Below are positions 8,807-17,121 of a stretch of 64,000 nt of DNA, piece after piece. The notes beneath the pieces are model-generated. The model was not told the DNA's origin. It ran no database searches and worked only from the letters and a program-made list of their open reading frames with translations. Origin of the DNA: Acidobacteriaceae bacterium (GTDB lineage Bacteria; Acidobacteriota; Terriglobia; Terriglobales; Acidobacteriaceae); assembly GCA_003170825.1 (NCBI GenBank), contig PMYL01000008.1, forward strand, positions 46,669 through 110,668, in the 5' to 3' direction. Within the stretch, counting starts at the first letter, position 1. The number at the start of each line of letters is the position of its first letter. The position numbers were made by a program, and so were the translations under genes.

Positions 8807-8826
8807 ACTGTATATACGGATGACCG

Positions 8827-9174
8827 GTGCGCTGGACTTGGGACCCCGAAAAGGCGAAGAAGAACTTTGAAAAGCACAAGGTCAGCTTCGAACTCGCCGA
8901 ACGTGTCCTTGGCGATCCTCTGTGCATATCGGTTCCTGACCCGTACCCCGGCGAGGAACGATGGAGGAAACTCGGTTCGCCCAGCGGGGATAGAATCGTT
9001 GTCCTCTACGTTGTCCATACCTGGCCCGAGGACGAAGCAGGAGCCGGAAGAATCATTAGCGCAAGAAAGGCGGAGACACATGAGAGGCGAGACTATGAAG
9101 AGAGGGTTTCCAGAGCCGCTGACGCCGGAGTTGCAGGCCGAGCTGGATGCTTTGGCCGCCATGCCGGAGAGTGA
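8827..9174 (+). CDS. brnT: BrnT-family ribonuclease toxin
   Basis: 115 residues from GTG. WTWDPEKAKKNFEKHKVSFE at residues 3-22 and the later RIISARKAETHERRDYEE are the BrnT hallmark: an N-terminal W-D-x-x-K-x-x-x-N-x-x-K-H segment and C-terminal R-x-A-x-x-x-E-R. BrnT is a RelE-fold ribonuclease neutralised by BrnA. The homologous part ends near residue 92; about 20 further residues lie in the overlap with brnA. It has its own promoter. Confidence 0.88.
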   Translation: MRWTWDPEKAKKNFEKHKVSFELAERVLGDPLCISVPDPYPGEERWRKLGSPSGDRIVVLYVVHTWPEDEAGAGRIISARKAETHERRDYEERVSRAADAGVAGRAGCFGRHAGE

Positions 9175-9376
9175 GATCGACACCACCGATATGCCGCCCA
9201 TCACCGACTGGAGCCATGCGGTGCGCGGGCCGTTCTACCGTCCCATCAAGCGCCCTCTGTCGTTGCGCGTTGACGCCGACATCCTCGACTGGTTCCAACG
9301 GCAGGGACAGGGCTACCAAACCCGCATGAACTTCGCCCTGCGCGAGTACGTCGAGCGCCATCGCAAACACGCTTGA
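9080..9376 (+). CDS. brnA: BrnA-family antitoxin
   Basis: 98 residues from ATG 9080 (a second ATG at 9095 is also possible). The C-terminal half, LSLRVDADILDWFQRQ then GYQTRMNFALREYV, is the ribbon-helix-helix DNA-binding region of BrnA antitoxins. The gene overlaps the end of brnT by 95 bases in another frame. BrnA binds BrnT and represses the operon. Confidence 0.88.
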   Translation: MRGETMKRGFPEPLTPELQAELDALAAMPESEIDTTDMPPITDWSHAVRGPFYRPIKRPLSLRVDADILDWFQRQGQGYQTRMNFALREYVERHRKHA

Positions 9377-9384
9377 GGGCGAAC

Positions 9385-9450
9385 TTACCCGCCCCTGGCC
9401 TCCCGCTTGTAATCGCGCTTGAAGGCAGATGAGCGCTCAATCGTCCGCAT
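9385..9450 (-). pseudogene. N-terminal remnant of a YafQ/RelE-type toxin
   Basis: Directly overlapping the end of a RelB-like fragment is an ATG (9450) opening a 21-residue frame, MRTIERSSAFKRDYKREARG, which matches the start of YafQ-type mRNA interferases. It stops at 9385, nine bases after brnA. The catalytic remainder is missing, so the toxin is dead. Confidence 0.6.
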
Positions 9451-9548
9451 GAAGGTCAGCCATCAGCGCATCGACACTGTCAAAGCGCTTACCTTTCCCG
9501 GCCTCAAGTTCGGCCATTGCCTTGCGAGTGGTGGCGGCATAGGAGAAT
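9437..9548 (-). pseudogene. C-terminal remnant of a RelB/DinJ-type antitoxin
   Basis: The minus-strand frame ending at 9437 encodes AMAELEAGKGKRFDSVDAL near its end, typical of antitoxins paired with YafQ/RelE toxins. Upstream sequence reads into a palindromic repeat (about 9560-9650) instead of an antitoxin N-terminus. The overlapping toxin is truncated, so the module looks decayed. Confidence 0.55.
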
Positions 9549-9713
9549 CGCCGGTTTACTGCTTGGGTTGTGGGGGTTCGTGGTTCTCCAGGTCTCAGAA
9601 TCCAGAACCGGGGTACCCGGATTTGAGATTTGGGTCGCCCGGCACTTGCTGGATACACCGAATTCCATTATCATGATCGTGTCGGCTTTCGAGCAGCGGG
9701 AAGGGCGGACGTG

Positions 9714-10136
9714 ATGAACTACCGAGACGTCACAGACGATGAAAGTAGGCGGATCCTCGTAGCGGCAAGGACTGATATTGGCAAAGGCTACGAAGAGATA
9801 GGCATGTGTAGCGGTTTTGTTTGTAAGGCGATTCGCACCGTCAACGTACACTGCCCGACGAATGGGTCAGTTAGCACGCTTACTGGCAACAAAAATTTGC
9901 TTCGGCGTCTCTTAGAGGAGGAATCGCCGAGGGCTGGTGACGTGATGGTCTTTAAGGACACTCATGTGGGGTTTTACGACCCCCTCCCCCCGAAGGGTGT
10001 TAGCCAGATTTATAAGTTCCTGAGCGCGAGGGGCTCGCCGGGCCGCAAGAACAATGCAGGCGTGAGTTATGGGGATCCAACGTGGTTTAACCCCCTACCC
10101 CCCTTTTATATGAGAGCGATGGTGATTGCTGGTTAG
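9714..10136 (+). CDS. Putative NlpC/P60-like cysteine peptidase or amidase
   Basis: 140 residues from ATG 9714 with GGGCGGA upstream. The pattern VAARTDIGKGY ... CSGFVCKAI ... GDVMVFKDTHVGFYD matches the layout of NlpC/P60 or CHAP enzymes: an N-terminal helix, the Cys in C-S-G-F-V, and a His in T-H-V-G-F. No signal peptide, so it could be an effector-like or intracellular form. The C-terminus lacks a clear third catalytic residue. Family assignment rests on the two motifs only. Confidence 0.45.
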   Translation: MNYRDVTDDESRRILVAARTDIGKGYEEIGMCSGFVCKAIRTVNVHCPTNGSVSTLTGNKNLLRRLLEEESPRAGDVMVFKDTHVGFYDPLPPKGVSQIYKFLSARGSPGRKNNAGVSYGDPTWFNPLPPFYMRAMVIAG

Positions 10137-10146
10137 CGGATGTCCC

Positions 10147-10818
10147 ATGCAAACAACGAGACTGATTTGCGCGGTATTCCTTTGGATCGGTAGCATCCTG
10201 TTCCTTGGGAAGCTAGGGATATGCCAGGCGCTCGCTTACAAGAGTACAGCCGCTGGTATCGAACTGACGGACTCAGATCTGTTTTCGACTCGAGGTTGGA
10301 GCAGTCAGCAAGTGAGAGTTCTGGGATTTCGCCTCGGAATGACTTGGCCGGAGGTTCAGGAGCACGTTCGTGCTCGACACCTTGACCTGATAGGGGAGGG
10401 GGTTCCAGGCAAGGAGGCTGCGTGTGCCGGACAGGGCTGGTGCCAAGTCTGCGAAGCGCAGTTTCAGTGTGGTGGACTGGCTCTCGATTTCGGGATGAGC
10501 CGCGAGATCATTGAGATGTCAATTAGCAAGGTTCCAGAAGATGCTGCGAAGAAAGCGCGACACAACGCAATTCAGAGACGGTTTAAGGGAATCACCCGCG
10601 ACTTTTTTGTACAATATTCGAAAGACCTGCGGTTGAAGGTACTAGGACCTGAGAGCAGCCATGAATCGTTCGGTGCCCTTGGTATCGAATACAGGTATAG
10701 GGAGTTGGGCTTGGTCATCGAGATTTCGCCGTGTCCAAGCCATCCGGTCGAAAGCCCCTGTTCCGATCTGGAGTTGAAGTTCGTACCACCGAGCCCGGTG
10801 CCCCAGGTCTCGCGTTGA
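10147..10818 (+). CDS. Secreted protein of unknown function
   Basis: 223 residues from ATG 10147 (a TTG at 10126 is in frame). The N-terminus is a Sec-type signal (ICAVFLWIGSILFLGKLGIC). The mature part contains V-L-G-F-R-L-G-M-T-W-P-E-V and a Cys-rich stretch (CAGQGWCQVCEAQFQCGG), followed by charged helices. The last eight codons come from a palindromic repeat (10796-10830), so the native stop may have been replaced. It follows the NlpC-like gene by 10 bases. Confidence 0.6.
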   Translation: MQTTRLICAVFLWIGSILFLGKLGICQALAYKSTAAGIELTDSDLFSTRGWSSQQVRVLGFRLGMTWPEVQEHVRARHLDLIGEGVPGKEAACAGQGWCQVCEAQFQCGGLALDFGMSREIIEMSISKVPEDAAKKARHNAIQRRFKGITRDFFVQYSKDLRLKVLGPESSHESFGALGIEYRYRELGLVIEISPCPSHPVESPCSDLELKFVPPSPVPQVSR

Positions 10819-10830
10819 GACTTGGGATTT
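10796..10830. repeat. Palindromic repeat over a gene end
   Basis: GTGCCCCAGGTCTCGC followed by TTGAGACTTGGG gives an imperfect stem-loop of the same family as 8630-8665. It supplies the last codons and stop of the upstream gene. Confidence 0.55.
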
Positions 10831-10901
10831 GATCTCCCCCGGTCACTGACCACTGAAAATTCCCTTGTTCGCCCTATAATCCATCAAAAGGGGAGGTCAT
10901 C

Positions 10902-11369
10902 TTGAAAACGATTCGACACAAATGCCTCAGCGCCTTCGCTCTTGCTCTCTTGGCGCTGCTTTCCGTTGCCGCAGCCCGCGCGCAGCAACTCTCGCCGAAA
11001 CTTCAGAACGCCATCGGGCACTGGCAGATCGTCAACAGCGACGGCACACCCGGAGGCCAGGCGGAAACCTACCTGGTGGACGGCAAACTCTTTGGCCGCG
11101 TCACGCAGGCGCGCCCCGGCCGCACTCCGCGCGATGTGTGCGACAAGTGTTCCGGCGAGTACAAGAACCAGCTCATTCTGGGCATGGTCTTCCTACGCAA
11201 CTTCCATGCGGACGGAGACGATTGGGTGGACGGAACTGTGGTGGACCCGGAGAATGGGAAGCAATACAAGGGCAAGATCTGGGCCGTCGGGAAGGACAAC
11301 CTCCATATGCACGGCTATATCGGCATCTCATTGCTGGGGCGGACCGAGAGCTGGGTAAGGATTCCCTGA
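10902..11369 (+). CDS. DUF2147-family secreted protein
   Basis: 155 residues; AGGGGAGGT-type ribosome site just upstream; signal peptide ending near ARAQQ. The core (IGHWQIVNSDGTPGG, then GMVFLRNFHADGD, VVDPENGKQYKGKI, LHMHGYIGISLLGRTESWVR) fits DUF2147 well: a small periplasmic beta-barrel-like domain. Function unknown. Monocistronic, ahead of a tandem CTGATCCC repeat at 11389-11416. Confidence 0.85.
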   Translation: MKTIRHKCLSAFALALLALLSVAAARAQQLSPKLQNAIGHWQIVNSDGTPGGQAETYLVDGKLFGRVTQARPGRTPRDVCDKCSGEYKNQLILGMVFLRNFHADGDDWVDGTVVDPENGKQYKGKIWAVGKDNLHMHGYIGISLLGRTESWVRIP

Positions 11370-11415
11370 AATTGAATGATATCGGTTCTCTGATCCCTGA
11401 TCCCTGATCTCTGTC

Positions 11416-12045
11416 TCACTGCACATCCACTTTGTGGAAGCCCAGGCCATAGAGCAGGGCGGTGACGCTGGTGCGGGCGTTCTGGCGCGCTTTGTCGAGA
11501 ATGCCGTCGTCGAGCGCGGCCTGGGCAATCTGCTGCTCGGCCGTCAGGCGCACTTCGGATTCCAGGTTCGGATCGGTGGCGACCAGCAGGCCGGTCGTCC
11601 GGGAATAAACTCGCGTGCGTCCGTTATCGATGCGGGTCGTGAGAATCTGCGGCGCGGGCAGCCGAACCTGAACGGCTTCGCCCCTCACGGTAACGTCGCC
11701 CGACTTGAGCTGGCCCAGATCAACGCCGGCAATCACTTCTCCGTGGGCCACCAGAAGGAGCTTGTCGCCCACCAGAAAGTCGGGCAGGTAAGCGTTCTGG
11801 CGTTCTCCCTCCACGATCTTGTCCAGCGAATAAACCACCGTCTCCAGGCGCGATAGTTGATGTATCTTCTCCACGACCGAAGGGGAGGAAACGTCGATGC
11901 TGGTGGTGCGGCCGGTCAGGTAACCGGCGAAACGGCTCCACAACCCGGCGTGCGCGACAAGAGCAAAACCCGAGAGCAGCAGAAAACAGAGCACGATGCC
12001 AATGGCGAGCGCGCCGATCGAGATGCTAAGACGGCCTAAACGCAT
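11416..12045 (-). CDS. DUF4230-family membrane-anchored protein
   Basis: 209 residues: one N-terminal transmembrane helix (about 8-32) and a soluble domain with SRLETVVYSLDKIVEGER and LLLVAHGEVIAGVDL, the DUF4230 pattern. Helices at the C-terminus contain two Ala/Arg-rich stretches. Function unknown. Divergent from ispH. Confidence 0.8.
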   Translation of the reverse strand: MRLGRLSISIGALAIGIVLCFLLLSGFALVAHAGLWSRFAGYLTGRTTSIDVSSPSVVEKIHQLSRLETVVYSLDKIVEGERQNAYLPDFLVGDKLLLVAHGEVIAGVDLGQLKSGDVTVRGEAVQVRLPAPQILTTRIDNGRTRVYSRTTGLLVATDPNLESEVRLTAEQQIAQAALDDGILDKARQNARTSVTALLYGLGFHKVDVQ

Positions 12046-12161
12046 GGGTCTGAAACCTCGCCGACTACCTTACGAATCGTCTACTTGGATGCAGCGCCGA
12101 AGCTTCGCGTCTTCGTTTTTCTTTCCTGCCGCCTGGATGCGGCGATTGGTATACTGGCAGT

Positions 12162-13190
12162 GTGACCACAACTGTCCTCAATTCCATCTCGAACGGTACC
12201 CGCACCGAGACTTCCCCCAGTCAGAAGAGGGTGTTGTTGCTCAAGCCGCGCGGCTTTTGCGCCGGAGTGGTGCGCGCGATCGATATTGTGAAGATCGCTT
12301 TGGAAACCTTCGGCGCGCCTATCTACGTGCGCCGGGAGATTGTGCATAACCGCTATGTTGTGAATGAGTTGGCGCAAAAGGGCGCGATTTTTGTTCATGA
12401 AATCGACGACGTACCGGACGGGCAGCGGGTGATCTACTCGGCGCACGGAGTTTCGCCGGCGGTGCGCGAACGGAGCAAGGGCCGCGGTCTGAAGGTGATC
12501 GATGCGACCTGCCCGCTGGTAACCAAAGTCCACATCGAGGCGGTCAAGTTTGCCAGGCAGGGCTACTCGCTGGTGCTGATCGGCCACCGCGACCACGATG
12601 AGATCGAGGGTACGCTGGGCGAGGCGCCGGACGTAACTCAAGTGGTTTCAAACGTTGAAGAGGTTGCGGCGCTTCAGGTGCCCGATCCCGACCGGGTGGC
12701 GTATCTGACCCAGACCACCCTCAGCCTGGACGAAGCGCGGGAGATTATCCACGCGCTCAAACTCAAGTTCCCGAACATTGTGGGCCCTCACACGCAGGAC
12801 ATCTGCTACGCCACGGAGAACCGCCAGGTGGCGGTGCGCAACGTGGCTCACGACGCAGAACTGGTGCTGGTGGTGGGTTCGACCAACAGTTCGAATTCCA
12901 ATCGGTTAGTCGAGGTTTCGCGGAACCTGGGGACCATCGGTTATCTCATCGACAACTCCCAGGCGATCGACCCGGCTTGGCTGCAAGGCGTGACGAATGT
13001 TGCGGTTACGGCGGGCGCCTCGGCTCCCGAGGTGCTGGTGGAGGACGTGGTGAATTATTTGCGCCAAAACGGGTTTTCCATCGTCGAAGAGGTTGAAGTG
13101 GTGCCGGAAAATGTCCGGTTTGGCCTGCCGCCTGAGATTATCCAGGCCATTGGCGGCGTAGGCGGAGCAGAGCCTGTGCCGGTGCGATAA
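12162..13190 (+). CDS. ispH: 4-hydroxy-3-methylbut-2-enyl diphosphate reductase
   Basis: 342 residues from GTG 12162. Three conserved cysteines for the iron-sulfur cluster appear in PRGFCAGVVRA, DATCPLVTKVH and QDICYATENRQ; YSAHGVSP and the E-x-T-type TQTTLS segment are also present. Last step of the MEP pathway, making IPP/DMAPP that feed the squalene-hopanoid genes immediately downstream. The upstream ribosome site is weak. Confidence 0.96.
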   Translation: MTTTVLNSISNGTRTETSPSQKRVLLLKPRGFCAGVVRAIDIVKIALETFGAPIYVRREIVHNRYVVNELAQKGAIFVHEIDDVPDGQRVIYSAHGVSPAVRERSKGRGLKVIDATCPLVTKVHIEAVKFARQGYSLVLIGHRDHDEIEGTLGEAPDVTQVVSNVEEVAALQVPDPDRVAYLTQTTLSLDEAREIIHALKLKFPNIVGPHTQDICYATENRQVAVRNVAHDAELVLVVGSTNSSNSNRLVEVSRNLGTIGYLIDNSQAIDPAWLQGVTNVAVTAGASAPEVLVEDVVNYLRQNGFSIVEEVEVVPENVRFGLPPEIIQAIGGVGGAEPVPVR

Positions 13191-13232
13191 AAGCAGGGAA
13201 CAGGGAATAGATCCTGAGGCGTTTCAAACCGT

Positions 13233-15254
13233 ATGAGCATTCAACAAGGGAAGACGCAATCCGTGGCGCCCAGATTTGGGCGGCTGGACGCGGACCTGGC
13301 GGATGTGGAGTCGGCCATCGTCCATTCGCGGGAGTTCCTTTTATCCCGGCAGCATCCTGGAGGGTACTGGTGCGGGGAGCTTGAAGCCGACTCGAAGCTC
13401 GAGGCCGACTACATCTTCCTGCATACGCTGCTGGAAAGCGGCGATCCGGGCCGGCTGAAGCGCGCATTCGCGGAGATGATGCGCTACCAGAATGGGGATG
13501 GCAGTTGGAGCATTTATCCGGGCGGGCCGGGCAATATCTCGCTCTCGGTCAGTTGCTACTTTTCCGCCAAGCTGATGGGCATCGGCGCGGACGACTCGCG
13601 GCTGGTCAAGTGCCGCGAGTGGGTTCTGGCGCACGGCGGCGTGGTGGAGTGCAATACGTTCGCCAAGATGTATCTCTGCGCGCTGGGCCAGTACGACTAC
13701 GATGCGGTGCCGGCCATTCCGCCGGAGATCGTTCTCTTTCCCAAATGGTTTTACTTCAATATCTACGAGATTTCATCTTGGTCACGCTCGATTTTGGTTC
13801 CCTTGGCAATCATGTACGCCAAGAAACCGTTCAAGAAGATTGCGCCGGAGCAGGGGATCGATGAGTTATATGTGGGCGGGCGGGCCAACTCGATTCTCCG
13901 CCTGCGCATGAATCGCAAAGCCCTCATCTCCTGGCGCAATTTCTTTCTTGTTTTGGACAGGATTCTGCATTTTGCCGAGGCGGTTTACATCCGGCCGCTG
14001 CGCAGGCTGGCACTGCGGCAGGCGGAGAAGTGGCTGCTGGAGCGGCTGGAGATGACAGATGGATTGGGCGCCATCTATCCGGCCATGTTGAATGCGATCA
14101 TTGCGCTGCGCTGCCTGGGCTACTCCGAAGACGATCCGCAGGTGATTCGCGCGCGGGACGAGTTTGAGAAGCTGGGCATCGAAGAGCCGGCCAATGAAGT
14201 CATGCCTGAGCCGACCTTTCGCATGCAGCCTGCCGTGTCGCCGGTATGGGACACCGCACAGGCGGTCTATGCTCTGGGCGAAGCCGGCGTGCCGCGCAGC
14301 GACCCGCGCATGATCAAGGCCGCGGACTGGATGCTTTCAAAGGAGGTGCGGCACAAGGGCGACTGGGCCGTGAAGGCGCCCAACACCGAGCCGGGCGGGT
14401 GGTACTTCGAGTTCAACAACGAGTTTTATCCCGACACCGATGACACGGCGCAGGTGCTGCTGGCGCTGAACAAGGTGGATAACCCCCGCGAAGGCTATCA
14501 GCACAAGGTGGCGCAGCGCGCCATCAAGTGGGAGTTTGCCATGCAGTGCAAGAACGGCGGCTGGGGCAGCTTCGACAAAGACAACACCAAGATGATCTTT
14601 CAGTACATTCCGTTTGCCGATTTCAACGCGATGCTGGACCCGCCGACGGTGGACATCACCGGGCGCATGTTGGAGATGCTGGCGAACTATGGCTACACCC
14701 GTGCCGACAAGCGCGTGGAGAAGGCTATCCAGTTCATCTTCAGCCAGCAGGAACCGGATGGAAGCTGGTTTGGCCGCTGGGGAGTGAACTACATCTACGG
14801 GACTTTTCTGGTGCTGCGCGGGCTTGAAGCGATCGGCATCGACAATCACGAGCCGCAGATCCAGCAGGGCGCGGAGTGGATTCGCATGGTGCAGAACCCG
14901 GACGGCGGCTGGGGCGAAACCTGCGGCAGTTACGACGACCCGAACACGCGCGGCGTGGGCACGAGCACGCCATCGCAGACGGCCTGGGCGCTGCTCGGCT
15001 TGCTGGCCGCCGGAGACGACCGCTCCGATTCTCTCGCCAAGGGCGTTCGCTGGCTGCTTACCCGGCAGCAGGCGGACGGCAGTTGGGACGAATCCATGGG
15101 AGAGGGCGAGCTCCGCCAGAGTATCATTACAGGAACAGGCTTCCCCAGAGTCTTTTACCTGGCCTATACGATGTACCGCCAATACTTCCCGCTGATGGCT
15201 CTCACCAGCTATCGGCGGGCCATGGAACGCGCCGCACTTGGCGCTGGAGGTTAA
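13233..15254 (+). CDS. shc: Squalene-hopene cyclase
   Basis: 673 residues, normal length. The catalytic acid motif is D-T-D-D-T-A at about residue 400 and several QW repeats are present (for example QNGDGSWSIYPGG, QEPDGSWFGRWG, QNPDGGWGETCG, QQADGSWDE). Monotopic membrane enzyme that cyclises squalene to hopene/hopanol. First gene of the hopanoid run after ispH. Confidence 0.97.
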   Translation: MSIQQGKTQSVAPRFGRLDADLADVESAIVHSREFLLSRQHPGGYWCGELEADSKLEADYIFLHTLLESGDPGRLKRAFAEMMRYQNGDGSWSIYPGGPGNISLSVSCYFSAKLMGIGADDSRLVKCREWVLAHGGVVECNTFAKMYLCALGQYDYDAVPAIPPEIVLFPKWFYFNIYEISSWSRSILVPLAIMYAKKPFKKIAPEQGIDELYVGGRANSILRLRMNRKALISWRNFFLVLDRILHFAEAVYIRPLRRLALRQAEKWLLERLEMTDGLGAIYPAMLNAIIALRCLGYSEDDPQVIRARDEFEKLGIEEPANEVMPEPTFRMQPAVSPVWDTAQAVYALGEAGVPRSDPRMIKAADWMLSKEVRHKGDWAVKAPNTEPGGWYFEFNNEFYPDTDDTAQVLLALNKVDNPREGYQHKVAQRAIKWEFAMQCKNGGWGSFDKDNTKMIFQYIPFADFNAMLDPPTVDITGRMLEMLANYGYTRADKRVEKAIQFIFSQQEPDGSWFGRWGVNYIYGTFLVLRGLEAIGIDNHEPQIQQGAEWIRMVQNPDGGWGETCGSYDDPNTRGVGTSTPSQTAWALLGLLAAGDDRSDSLAKGVRWLLTRQQADGSWDESMGEGELRQSIITGTGFPRVFYLAYTMYRQYFPLMALTSYRRAMERAALGAGG

Positions 15255-15261
15255 CCCAAAG

Positions 15262-16389
15262 ATGGCTGTTCCGATCTCCCAGATGTGGACGGTCGCCACC
15301 TATGTGCTGAAGAAGAAGCTAGCCGGCAACAAGCGGTATCCGCTGGTGCTGATGCTGGAGCCACTCTTCCGCTGCAACCTGGCCTGCGCCGGTTGCGGCA
15401 AGGTGCAGTATCCGCCGCACATTCTCAAGAAGCAACTCTCGCCGGAGGAGTGTTTTGCAGCGGTGGAGGAGTGTGGCGCGCCGATGGTGTCGCTGCCTGG
15501 CGGCGAACCGCTGTTGCATCCGCAGATTGTCGAAATTGTGAATGGCTTGGTGGCGCGCAAGAAGTACATCTACCTGTGCACGAATGCGCTGGAGTTGAAG
15601 CGGCGGCTGCCGGAGTTCACGCCGTCGAAGTACCTGACCTTCTCAGTCCACCTGGATGGAGAGCGCGAGCATCATGATTTTTCAGTGTGCCGCGAGGGCG
15701 GCTACGACATTGCGGTCGAGGGCATCAAGGAGGCCGTGAAGCGCGGCTTCCGCGTGACCACGAACGCCACATTCTTCGACGGGACCGACCCGAACAGCGT
15801 CCGCGGCTTCTTTGACGAAGTGATGAATATGGGCGTGGAGGGAATCGTGCTTTCGCCCGGCTACAGCTACGAGAAGGCGCCGGATCAGAATCGATTTATG
15901 GGACGGGCGCGCGTGCGGCGGCTGTTCCGTGCCATTCTTTCCAACCGCAAGCCGACGTGGAAGTTCAATATGTCGCCGCTGTTTCTGGAATTCCTGATGG
16001 GCGATCGGAAATATGAGTGCACGCCGTGGGGCTCGCCGGCATTTAACATCTTCGGCTGGCAGCGGCCATGTTATCTTCTGCAGGACGGTTACACGGAGAG
16101 TTACAAGGAACTGATCGAGACCACCAAGTGGGAAGAGTATGGCGTGGCGAGCGGGAACCCGAAGTGCGCCAACTGCATGGTCAGTTGCGGCTATGAGCCG
16201 TCAGCGGTGATCGAAGGGTTCGGTTCTCTTAAGGGGTTTTGGGGCATGGTGCGCGGAACGTTCAGCCTGTATCGCGACCAGCACGCGCTGAAGCTGCTCG
16301 ATCAGGTCGCGCCAGATGGGCCGGGTCGCCACGGCGACCTGGTGCAGATCAAGGAGCCCGAGCGTGAGCTCGAGGAGACCCGCGCATGA
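15262..16389 (+). CDS. hpnH: Adenosyl-hopene transferase HpnH (radical SAM)
   Basis: 375 residues from ATG 15262. Radical SAM motif CNLACAGC (C-x3-C-x2-C) near residue 37, then SLPGGEPLLH, and C-terminal C-A-N-C-M-V-S-C-G-Y. HpnH joins 5'-deoxyadenosyl to hopene, giving adenosylhopane. It starts seven bases after shc. Its TGA overlaps the ATG of a 38-codon frame (ATGA). Confidence 0.95.
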   Translation: MAVPISQMWTVATYVLKKKLAGNKRYPLVLMLEPLFRCNLACAGCGKVQYPPHILKKQLSPEECFAAVEECGAPMVSLPGGEPLLHPQIVEIVNGLVARKKYIYLCTNALELKRRLPEFTPSKYLTFSVHLDGEREHHDFSVCREGGYDIAVEGIKEAVKRGFRVTTNATFFDGTDPNSVRGFFDEVMNMGVEGIVLSPGYSYEKAPDQNRFMGRARVRRLFRAILSNRKPTWKFNMSPLFLEFLMGDRKYECTPWGSPAFNIFGWQRPCYLLQDGYTESYKELIETTKWEEYGVASGNPKCANCMVSCGYEPSAVIEGFGSLKGFWGMVRGTFSLYRDQHALKLLDQVAPDGPGRHGDLVQIKEPERELEETRA

Positions 16390-16502
16390 CCGCCGAAGTC
16401 ACCAAGTACACGCTCCGTGCCCCATCCTTTCGCCTTTTTACTGGCGAAAGGGTGGGATACCACGAACCCCAATCAGATATTTTCGAGGGAAACAACGCAT
16501 GA
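16386..16502 (+). repeat. Partial duplication of a gene start around a palindromic insert
   Basis: An ATG overlapping the hpnH stop opens a 38-codon frame beginning MTAEVTKYTL; it ends at a TGA overlapping the next gene's ATG, whose protein begins MTAEVLKYTL. Between lie inverted arms 16421-16434 (CCCATCCTTTCGCC) and 16443-16456 (GGCGAAAGGGTGGG). So the original ATGA junction and about ten codons are present twice, flanking a stem-loop element. The mini-frame may be translated as a coupling relay. Confidence 0.65.
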
Positions 16503-16927
16503 CCGCCGAGGTGTTGAAATATACGCTGGAGCAGGTTGAGGCGCTGGAACTGGCTCCGGGGACCGAGCACCATAATCTCGAAGGTTGGGTTCCCGCGCTG
16601 GCCAACGAGGACGATCTGCGCGAGGCCCTCGGCAAGGCTCTGGACTATCGCGGCGATGTGACGCTTACGCTCAAGAGCGGGGAGCGCATCGATGCCTATA
16701 TCTTCAACTGCAAAACCGGGCCTACGCTGACTGAATCCTTCTTGCAGTACTTCACCCCCAATGCGCCGGAGAAGCGCAAGGTGAGCTACGCCGAGATCGC
16801 CCGCGTCGAATTCAGCGGCAAAGACCGCGCCGCCGGCAAGCACTGGGAGGACTGGGTGAAGGCCTACAACGAAAAGAAGGCCGCTGGCGAAAAGAACATC
16901 GCCCTTGTCCCCGACAGACTCGACTAG
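16499..16927 (+). CDS. Uncharacterised hopanoid-cluster protein
   Basis: 142 residues, ATG 16499 with GAGGG upstream and a TGA/ATG overlap with the preceding 38-codon frame. It is soluble and acidic. A middle beta-rich section (GDVTLTLKSGERIDAYIFNC) and KVSYAEIARVEFSGKDRA look like an Sm-fold or small barrel domain, and a lysine-rich C-terminal helix follows. No catalytic motif. Placement after hpnH suggests a hopanoid-linked role; I do not recognise the family. Confidence 0.6.
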   Translation: MTAEVLKYTLEQVEALELAPGTEHHNLEGWVPALANEDDLREALGKALDYRGDVTLTLKSGERIDAYIFNCKTGPTLTESFLQYFTPNAPEKRKVSYAEIARVEFSGKDRAAGKHWEDWVKAYNEKKAAGEKNIALVPDRLD

Positions 16928-17121
16928 CTAACCCCAGGCCGAGCGGCTTCAGCCGCGCGGCCTCCTTGACACTCCCGCCCCCGTCTCGCTCTAACGGTTC
17001 CATGCCCGAAAACCACGAGAGCGAGAACGTCTCTATACTTCCCGCGCCCAGTTATTTCCGGTAAGATGGTTCTCAACCTCTTCCATACCATCCGCGCTGC
17101 GCGCAGAAAGACAGTGTCTGC

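Noticed and set aside
11389-11416. Tandem CTGATCCC string as a regulatory operator array
   Set aside because: Similar CTGA-type strings occur in several spacers (33.78, 63.79 kb) next to unrelated genes; more likely a general spacer repeat.
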